Assembly: GCA_017451685.1 (NCBI GenBank)
Contig: JAFTNV010000012.1
Coordinates: 1 to 37,738, forward strand
Reading direction: 5' to 3'
DNA length: 37,738 nt
Source: Alistipes sp.
GTDB taxonomy: Bacteria > Bacteroidota > Bacteroidia > Bacteroidales > Rikenellaceae
Numbering within the stretch: the stretch's first letter is position 1; each line of letters begins with the position of its first letter. Of this stretch, positions 32,164 through 37,738 are shown piece by piece. Both the position numbers and the translations under genes were made by a program. The notes below the pieces were generated by a model that did no database searches, was not told the origin of the DNA, and saw nothing but the letters and a program-made list of their open reading frames with translations.

Positions 32164-33156
32164 TTAGAGGTTGGGGTTAATCTTAGACCACTCCTCGATT
32201 GCGGGCACGATGCCGAGGGTTACGAGCTCGTCGCGCATCTTGCAGAGGTGTGCGTATGAAGCGTCGAGCTTAGCAATCTCCTCCTCGGTGCCTACGGGCA
32301 TCTTGTACGAGCAGCCGTTCTGGTCGAGCGTCGTATCCATAGCCATCATGATGTGGTTGTACTTCTCGTTAGATACGTACGTGCCTGCGGGGAAGCGGAA
32401 GGGCTCGCCACCCATAACCGAGCGAATCATCTCTACCGAGAGGTACGAGGGGCTCTGGAACGATGAACGGCCACGGAGCTTGATGATGGCAGCACCGCCC
32501 TGCGTTACAGCCTTCTTCATCTCCTCCCACTCCTCTGCGGGGAACTCCTCAGTGCCGATGATGTCGGTGAGCTTGCGGCCGGCAACCTTAACAGCGCTGC
32601 CGAATACGGCCATCTGCTCGCCGTGGCCACCGTATGTTGCGCAACCCTCAATCTCGCTCTGCATAACGCCGAACTTCTTCGCGAGGGCGCTCTTAAGACG
32701 TGTGGTGTCGAGACCTGCAAGCGTCGTAACCTGACCGGGCTTCAAGCCTGAGTAGAGGAGCGTTACAAGACCCGTGAGGTCGGCAGGGTTGAAGATGATA
32801 ACCACGTGCTTAACATCGGGGCAGTATGTCTTGATGTTCTTGCCGAGCTGCTCTGCGATCTCGCAGTTGCCCTTCAAGAGGTCCTCGCGTGTCATACCCT
32901 CCTTGCGGGGAGCACCACCCGACGAGATGATATACTTAGCATCCTTGAAAGCCTCAGCCACGTCGGTCGTAGCCGTGATGTTCACGTTGTCGAAGCCGCT
33001 CTGGCGCATCTCCTCGGCAACACCCTCGGGTGAGAATACGTCGTAGAGGCAGATGTTCTTCGTAAGACCCATCATAAGGGCCGACTGAACCATGTTTGAG
33101 CCAATCATGCCGGCAGCGCCAACGATAACGAGCTTGTCTTCAGTAAGAAAGTTCAT
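32164..33156 (-). CDS. mdh: Malate dehydrogenase
   Basis: 330 residues, lactate/malate dehydrogenase superfamily, type common in Bacteroidales. The NAD-binding loop is VGAAGMIGS (about 12-20). GGAPRKEGMTREDLLKGN carries the substrate Arg residues and mobile loop, AGLDTTRLKSALAKKFGV the conserved Asp/Arg, and YGGHGEQM the catalytic His. Interconverts malate and oxaloacetate with NAD in the cytoplasm, in the reductive branch to fumarate and succinate. Single gene, with a TAATTTTG -7 box (33230-33237) and TTGC -33 (33257-33260) on the minus strand, divergent from aroB. Confidence 0.96.
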   Translation of the reverse strand: MNFLTEDKLVIVGAAGMIGSNMVQSALMMGLTKNICLYDVFSPEGVAEEMRQSGFDNVNITATTDVAEAFKDAKYIISSGGAPRKEGMTREDLLKGNCEIAEQLGKNIKTYCPDVKHVVIIFNPADLTGLVTLLYSGLKPGQVTTLAGLDTTRLKSALAKKFGVMQSEIEGCATYGGHGEQMAVFGSAVKVAGRKLTDIIGTEEFPAEEWEEMKKAVTQGGAAIIKLRGRSSFQSPSYLSVEMIRSVMGGEPFRFPAGTYVSNEKYNHIMMAMDTTLDQNGCSYKMPVGTEEEIAKLDASYAHLCKMRDELVTLGIVPAIEEWSKINPNL

Positions 33157-33229
33157 AGCTGTAAATGTTTTTTTAAGTTATTATTTAGTTGTATTGTTAT
33201 CTCCGTGGTTGTTGTTCACAATATCCTTG

Positions 33230-33260
33230 CAAAATTAGGAAACATTCGAGTATAATGCAA
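33230..33260 (-). promoter_or_regulatory. Promoter of mdh
   Basis: On the minus strand TTGC (33257-33260), 19-base spacer, TAATTTTG (33230-33237). Confidence 0.65.
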
Positions 33261-33281
33261 CTTTTTTCGCCACTTTTTTCA

Positions 33282-33289
33282 TACCTTTG
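33282..33289 (+). promoter_or_regulatory. -7 element of the aroB promoter
   Basis: TACCTTTG matches TAnnTTTG, 19 bases before the aroB ATG; no clear -33 is visible. Confidence 0.5.
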
Positions 33290-33308
33290 CCATCATAATA
33301 ACAACATA

Positions 33309-34322
33309 ATGTATAGAACTGAATTTATCGCTTTGAACTCGAGATTGTATGTAGGTCGTGCCGAGGAGCTTCTCGAGGAGCTACTCCCCGCGGGGCGTGT
33401 CATCGTCATCACGGATGCCAACATCGACCGCCTCTACCCACACCTTGTGCGCCGCTGGGAGCATATCATCATCGGCGGTGGCGAGGCTAACAAGAGTCTG
33501 CAAACCGTGGCCGCCATCTACGACCGCCTCATGGCTATGGGTGCCGACCGCTCGACATTCATCCTCGCCATGGGCGGGGGTATAGTGACCGACATTGCGG
33601 GCTTCGTCGCTACGACATATATGCGAGGCCTCAGCTTCGGCTTCCTGTCGACAACGCTGCTGGGCGAGGTGGATGCCTCGGTAGGGGGTAAGAATGGCGT
33701 GAATGTTGGTGGATATAAGAATATGGTGGGCACCTTCTCGCAACCACGCTTCGTAATCTCGGATGTCGAGATGCTCAGAACGCTACCCTTGAGGGAGCTG
33801 CGTGCGGGCATGGCCGAGGCCGTAAAGAGCGCCATCGTGGGCGATGCCGAGCTCTTCGACTATATCGAGGCACGTGCTACGGAGGCGTTGCATGGCGACA
33901 CGGAGGCGCTGAGCCACATCGTGTTACGCTCGGTGGCCGTGAAGAGTGCTATCGTTGCTCGCGACGAGCGCGAGGGTGGTGTGCGTAGGCTCCTAAACCT
34001 CGGCCATACGCTCGGCCACGCCATCGAGAAGCTCACACGCACCCTGAATCATGGCGAGGCTGTGGCTGTGGGCATGTCGCTCGTGGCGCATGCTGCCGTG
34101 CGTCGCGGAGTGCTTGAGGTGGGTGTTGCGGAGCGCATAGATAACCTCCTCGTTCGGTTGGGCTTCGACATAGTGCCCCCCGTGCCCGTTACGGAGATAT
34201 TGCGCGAGGTGAAGCACGATAAAAAGAGGGAGGATGACACCATACACATCGTTCTCCCCGAGCAGATAGGCCGCTGCCGTGTGGAGCGCGTGGCGATTGA
34301 TGAGTTGGTAAATATGTTTTAA
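33309..34322 (+). CDS. aroB: 3-dehydroquinate synthase
   Basis: 337 residues from MYRTEFIALNSRLYVG; an upstream ATG at 33189 gives a non-family extension crossing the promoter region. NAD-binding AMGGGIVTDIAGFVA, substrate region TTLLGEVDASVGGKNGVN, and the zinc ligands in RAGMAEAVK, LNLGHTLGHAIE and NHGEAVAVGM are intact. Second step of the shikimate pathway. The DJ-1 gene starts 2 bases after the stop, so the two form a unit. Confidence 0.96.
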   Translation: MYRTEFIALNSRLYVGRAEELLEELLPAGRVIVITDANIDRLYPHLVRRWEHIIIGGGEANKSLQTVAAIYDRLMAMGADRSTFILAMGGGIVTDIAGFVATTYMRGLSFGFLSTTLLGEVDASVGGKNGVNVGGYKNMVGTFSQPRFVISDVEMLRTLPLRELRAGMAEAVKSAIVGDAELFDYIEARATEALHGDTEALSHIVLRSVAVKSAIVARDEREGGVRRLLNLGHTLGHAIEKLTRTLNHGEAVAVGMSLVAHAAVRRGVLEVGVAERIDNLLVRLGFDIVPPVPVTEILREVKHDKKREDDTIHIVLPEQIGRCRVERVAIDELVNMF

Positions 34323-34324
34323 CG

Positions 34325-34879
34325 ATGAACGGAAAGAGAGCGTATATACTTGTTGCCGAGGGCTTTGAGTGCGTCGAGACACTTGCCCCGATAGATGTTA
34401 TGAATCGTGCCGGCGTGGAGCTTCGACGTGTTGCTGTGGGTGGGTCGTTGGATGTCACCTCGTCGCATGGCTTGGTCACGCTGCGCTGCGATGAACGTAT
34501 CGAGGATGCCGACCTAAGTGATGGCGTGGCGCTCATCCTCCCGGGTGGCTACCCCGGGTATGTTAACCTGCGCAGTCCGGAGGCTGTATGTCGTTGGGTG
34601 CGCGACTATTACGCTGCCGGCCGCCTCGTTGCTGCCATCTGCGGTGCGCCCACGGTGTTGGCTGCTGCGGGTGTTGCGCACAATAGGCGTATCACGTGCC
34701 ACAGCTCGGTAGTCGAGGAGATGGGCGACTATCGTTATGTCGGTGAGGATGTTGTCGAGGACGACAACCTTATCACGGCAGCGGGTGCAGGGCTATCTAT
34801 CGCCTTTGCCCTTGCCGTCGCCGAGCGCCTTGTTGACAAGGATACACTCTCGCGGGTACGTCGGGGTATGGAGCTATGA
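34325..34879 (+). CDS. DJ-1/PfpI family protein
   Basis: 184 residues. The nucleophile elbow AAICGAPTVLA holds Cys106, with Glu18 (EGFECVE) and His126 (ITCHSS), all at the same numbers as in human DJ-1. Bacterial relatives (YajL, Hsp31 branch) are linked to thiol protection, glyoxalase or protein repair; which applies here is unsettled. It overlaps functionally with nothing nearby but shares its transcript with aroB. A perfect terminator follows. Confidence 0.92.
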   Translation: MNGKRAYILVAEGFECVETLAPIDVMNRAGVELRRVAVGGSLDVTSSHGLVTLRCDERIEDADLSDGVALILPGGYPGYVNLRSPEAVCRWVRDYYAAGRLVAAICGAPTVLAAAGVAHNRRITCHSSVVEEMGDYRYVGEDVVEDDNLITAAGAGLSIAFALAVAERLVDKDTLSRVRRGMEL

Positions 34880-34882
34880 TAG

Positions 34883-34922
34883 AAGCAGTAGAGGGCATCG
34901 TTTGATGCCCTCTACTGCTTTT
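34883..34922 (+). terminator. Terminator after the DJ-1 gene, between convergent genes
   Basis: AAGCAGTAGAGGGCATC and GATGCCCTCTACTGCTT pair perfectly over 17 bases with a 4-base loop, followed by TTA. It faces pheT and may serve both strands. Confidence 0.92.
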
Positions 34923-34938
34923 ATATGCCCGTGTGCGA

Positions 34939-37404
34939 TTACTTACGCACCTCGGCACCAGCCTTCTGCTCGAGCTGTGCCTGGAGGTTGGCCATCGTGC
35001 GCTCAATCTGCTTGTCCGTGAGCGTCTGGTTTCTATCCTCGAGGATGAAGCTCAGGGCGTACGACTTCTTACCCTCGGGGAGCTTGTCGCCCTCGTAGAC
35101 GTCGAAGAGCGATACCGACTTCAAGAGTTTCTTCTCCGTGGCAAAGGCTATAGCGCGGAGCTCCGAGAACGTAACGCTCTTATTCACAAGGAGTGCCAAG
35201 TCGCGCTTAACCTCGGGGAACTTCGAGAGCTCCTTGAACTGTATCTTCGCCTTCTTGGTCATCTTGACGAGCTGGTCGAAGTCTATCTCGGCGAAGTACA
35301 CCTCCTGCTTGATGTCGAACTTCTTACGCACCATGGGCGATACGACACCCATGCGCAGCACCTCCTTCGGGCCCTGCTTGTAGACGATAGCATCGGCGTA
35401 GAGGTCTGACTCTAAGCTCTCCGACTGGAGGGCGTAGATGTCGATGCCGAAGCGCTTAAGTAGGCGCTCAACGGCACCTCTGAGGGTGAAGAACGACGAT
35501 GCCTCGGCCTTGCTGTTCCACGCCAACTGCGACTCGAGGCCCGTGACGGTGATGCCTATGCGGTAGTTCTCCTCGTACTTGGCTAAGGTGTTATCCTCCG
35601 TGGCCTTATCCTCGGCGTAGGCGTAGCAGTTGCCCACCTCGAACATGCGCAGGTTGGCATTGCGGCGGTTTACGTTGAGCTCCACGGCCTCCAAGGCGTT
35701 GAACATGAGCGTCTGGCGCATGACGTTGAGGTCTTGCGACAGGGGATTCAATATCTTCACGCAGCGCTCCGCGGGGTACGACGTGCACGCCTCGTAGTAC
35801 GATGCCTTGGTGAGCGAGTTAGACATAATCTCGGTGTAGCCGTTTGCTGCGAGGAAGTCCGAGGCTATGTTCTGAAGGCGTGCCTTGTCGGGCTTCGGGG
35901 CATACGAGAGTGTCGAGTTCACATGGTCTGACACCTCGATGTTGTTGTAGCCATATACGCGCAACACATCCTCCACAAGGTCGGCCTCGCGCTGCACATC
36001 CACGCGGTAGGGGGGCACGGCAACGTGTAACACCTCGCCCTCGCGGCCACGTACATCTACATCCAGCGCCTCGAGGATGGTCATAAACGTCGCCTCGGGG
36101 ATGTTCTTGCCTATGAGCTTGCGCGCACGCTCCATCGAGAAGTCGAACTCGAAGTGCTTGGCGGGCGTGGGGTTGATGTCTATAATCTCGGATGTTATGG
36201 TGCCACCCGCAAGCTCCTTCATGAGCATGGCGGCACGCTTCAGGGCGTACACCTGCATGTTGGGGTCTATGCCGCGCTCGAAGCGGAACGAGGCATCGGT
36301 GTTGAGGCCGAAGCGCTTAGCCGTCTTACGCACCCATACGGGGTGGAAGTAGGCGCTCTCGATAAAGACGTTCACCGTAGCGTCCGAGATGCCCGAGTCG
36401 AGACCTCCGTATACGCCAGCGATACACATGGGGCGCTCTGCCGAACATATCATGAGGTCGTTCTGTGTCAGCGTGCGCTCCACGCCATCGAGCGTGACGA
36501 ACTTCTCGCCCTCCACGGCCGAGCGTACCACTATTTTACTGCCCTCAATCTTGTCGGCATCGAAGGCGTGCAACGGCTGGCCGAGCTCGAAGAGCACGTA
36601 GTTGGTGATGTCCACGAGGTTGTTCTTGGGGTTTATGCCCGCGGCGCGTAGCTCGTTCTGCATCCACTCGGGTGAGGGTGCTATCTTACATCCGCTCACG
36701 GTGATGCCCGCATAGCGGGGTGCTGCCTCGCTGTTTACCACCTCTACGTCTATCGTGCGCGAGGTGTTGTCTACGGCGAAGTCCTCGACCGAGGGGAGGG
36801 TGAGCGTCACATCCTCGCCACGGCTGCGCAGGTATGCCACGAGGTCACGCGCCACGCCTATGTGCGAGGCGGCATCTACACGGTTGGGCGTGAGGCCTAT
36901 GCCTATGAGGTAGTCGTCGGCAATGCCTAAGTACTCCTTTGCCGAGGTGCCCACCACGGCATCCGCGGGGAGCTCCATGATGCCCTCGTGGTTGCGACCT
37001 ATGCCGAGCTCATCCTCAGCGCAGAGCATGCCTAACGACTCTACGCCACGAATCTTGCTACGCTTAATCTTAAACTCCTCATCCGAGTCGATGGGGTAGA
37101 GCACCGAGCCTACCGTGGCACACATCACCTTCAAACCCTTGCGACAGTTTGCTGCGCCACATACGATTTGCAGCGGTGCCTCGGCACCCACATCTACGGT
37201 TGTGATGTGTAGGTGGTCCGAGTCGGGATGCTCCTGGCAGGTGAGCACCTCGCCCACGACAACGCCCTTCAATCCGCCCTTTATGGTCTCAATCTTCTCG
37301 AACTCCTCGACCTCGAGGCCGAGCTCTGTGAGTATTTCGGCTATGCGCTCAGCCGACATGTCGGTCGCGATGTAGCGCTTAAGCCAGTTGTAAGATACGT
37401 TCAT
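34939..37404 (-). CDS. pheT: Phenylalanyl-tRNA synthetase beta chain
   Basis: 821 residues, usual for the bacterial beta chain. MNVSYNWLKRYIATDMSAERIAEILTELGLEVE is the standard start. An N-terminal tRNA-binding (EMAP-like) domain covers about 40-155 (VVVGEVLTCQEHPDSDHLHITTVDVG, IVCGAANCRKGLKV). The B3/B4 editing region follows, then B5 and the catalytic-like core (RFERGIDPN, LIEDVL-like DLVEDVLRVYGYNNIE). The C-terminal anticodon-binding-like domain (FPEVKRDLALLVNKSVTFSEL, ALSFILEDRNQTLTDKQIE) ends it. pheS is not in the window. Minus strand; TATCTTTG at 37444-37451 could be its -7 box. Confidence 0.97.
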   Translation of the reverse strand: MNVSYNWLKRYIATDMSAERIAEILTELGLEVEEFEKIETIKGGLKGVVVGEVLTCQEHPDSDHLHITTVDVGAEAPLQIVCGAANCRKGLKVMCATVGSVLYPIDSDEEFKIKRSKIRGVESLGMLCAEDELGIGRNHEGIMELPADAVVGTSAKEYLGIADDYLIGIGLTPNRVDAASHIGVARDLVAYLRSRGEDVTLTLPSVEDFAVDNTSRTIDVEVVNSEAAPRYAGITVSGCKIAPSPEWMQNELRAAGINPKNNLVDITNYVLFELGQPLHAFDADKIEGSKIVVRSAVEGEKFVTLDGVERTLTQNDLMICSAERPMCIAGVYGGLDSGISDATVNVFIESAYFHPVWVRKTAKRFGLNTDASFRFERGIDPNMQVYALKRAAMLMKELAGGTITSEIIDINPTPAKHFEFDFSMERARKLIGKNIPEATFMTILEALDVDVRGREGEVLHVAVPPYRVDVQREADLVEDVLRVYGYNNIEVSDHVNSTLSYAPKPDKARLQNIASDFLAANGYTEIMSNSLTKASYYEACTSYPAERCVKILNPLSQDLNVMRQTLMFNALEAVELNVNRRNANLRMFEVGNCYAYAEDKATEDNTLAKYEENYRIGITVTGLESQLAWNSKAEASSFFTLRGAVERLLKRFGIDIYALQSESLESDLYADAIVYKQGPKEVLRMGVVSPMVRKKFDIKQEVYFAEIDFDQLVKMTKKAKIQFKELSKFPEVKRDLALLVNKSVTFSELRAIAFATEKKLLKSVSLFDVYEGDKLPEGKKSYALSFILEDRNQTLTDKQIERTMANLQAQLEQKAGAEVRK

Positions 37405-37443
37405 ATAATGTTGTTTTTAGTCTTTCGAAAGCCTATAATCGCA

Positions 37444-37451
37444 CAAAGATA
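37444..37451 (-). promoter_or_regulatory. -7 element of the pheT promoter
   Basis: TATCTTTG on the minus strand, about 40 bases before the pheT ATG; no convincing -33. Confidence 0.5.
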
Positions 37452-37501
37452 CAACTTTTTTTCTTAATTCTTAATTTTTAATTACCACTGATGCGATAAT
37501 A

Positions 37502-37613
37502 CTTGATTTTCTGGTGCAATGCACCTTCACCACAATAATATAGTAACACTTATCAAGCGAGCTTGAAGTGCTACTATATTATTGTGATGCTACCACTGTA
37601 GCAGAAAATCAAG
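37502..37613. repeat. 112-base cruciform with two side hairpins
   Basis: Outer arms CTTGATTTTCTG (37502-37513) and CAGAAAATCAAG (37602-37613) pair perfectly. Inner arms CACAATAATATAGTA (37531-37545) and TACTATATTATTGTG (37572-37586) pair perfectly, ending in a CAAGC-GA-GCTTG tip (37554-37565). Each strand between outer and inner arms has its own small hairpin: GTGCAATGCAC on the left, GCTACCACTGTAGC on the right. The result is a four-way junction. No gene overlaps it. It may be a MITE or a structured RNA. Confidence 0.85.
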
Positions 37614-37653
37614 ATATATAACATATTAAACATCTATATTTTATATGTTTCAT

Positions 37654-37735
37654 ATTTACAATCCCTCCAAACCTCCCTTTGATAAGGGAGGCTTGTGGCA
37701 AGGCGTTGCCTTGCACACCTAAAGGTGTCGATTGA
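37654..37735. repeat. String of short hairpins at the window end
   Basis: CCTCCCTT-TGA-TAAGGGAGG, GCAAGGC-GT-TGCCTTGC and CACCTAAAGGTG follow one another within about 80 bases. They resemble dispersed intergenic repeats; the element may continue beyond the window. Confidence 0.65.
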
Positions 37736-37738
37736 AAT

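Noticed and set aside
33189-33308. N-terminal extension of AroB from an upstream ATG
   Set aside because: It crosses the promoter region and is Cys/His-rich without family similarity; the ATG at 33309 gives the normal start.

Overview
The window reads as a chromosomal segment of a Bacteroidales bacterium, plausibly Rikenellaceae/Alistipes-like (the family is my inference, not proven). The reasons are: many start regions carry the Bacteroidota sigma promoter pattern (TTTG-like -33, 19-20 bp spacer, TAnnTTTG -7) and little Shine-Dalgarno sequence; there are SusC-like/TonB plus DUF4249 lipoprotein pairs, a BACON-type lipoprotein, a Bacteroidales-type malate dehydrogenase, and the Bacteroidetes order rplM-rpsI-rpsB-tsf. 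Most of the window is core genome. I see no phage, insertion sequence transposase, CRISPR array or rRNA.

Layout. 1-165 is a heptamer tandem repeat. 0.27-4.65 kb holds a secreted lipoprotein followed by a TonB-dependent receptor and its DUF4249 lipoprotein partner. 4.7-6.5 kb is a phosphohexomutase (minus strand). 6.5-8.3 kb is dnaA with DnaA-box-like sites upstream. 8.6-11.2 kb holds a Na/Pi symporter and a Bax-inhibitor-1-like membrane protein (minus). 11.2-12.15 kb holds a DUF4160/DUF2442 gene pair and tRNA-Arg(CCT) (minus). 12.4-16.8 kb holds an AMP-forming acyl-CoA synthetase and a large lipoprotein. 17-19.8 kb is the ribosomal/translation operon. 20.2-24.9 kb holds a small Cys-rich protein, Bcp peroxiredoxin, RecA, RelA/SpoT and a HIT protein. 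24.9-25.5 kb is an AT-rich non-coding tract full of TTACAAATGTAA-like palindromes, leading into an HTH regulator. 26.2-28.4 kb holds uvrB and tRNA-Leu(CAA) (minus). 28.5-31.5 kb is a TPP-riboswitch-controlled thiamin operon (thiD, thiE, thi4, second thiE-like gene). 31.7-33.2 kb holds a NifX-like protein and malate dehydrogenase (minus). 33.3-34.9 kb is aroB plus a DJ-1 protein. 34.9-37.4 kb is pheT (minus). The last 250 bp are non-coding with a large cruciform.

How the genes work together. The clearest pathway unit is the thiamin operon: riboswitch and terminator control pyrimidine phosphorylation (ThiD), condensation (ThiE) and a Thi4 thiazole synthase with His at the position of the yeast sulfur-donor Cys, the form associated with sulfide-dependent catalytic turnover. 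The bcp-recA-relA/spoT block groups stress functions, and the rplM-tsf block is a growth-related translation operon with possible structured leaders.

Non-coding structure is the most unusual content. Several genes end directly in elaborate inverted repeats that recur in the window. One pair, after dnaA and tsf, shares outer-stem architecture with apparently compensatory base changes. Another pair, after the DUF4249 gene and after the thiamin operon, is a two-hairpin element. With the palindrome array at 25.1-25.5 kb and the four-armed cruciform at 37.5 kb, these are the best leads for undescribed biology; none is established here.
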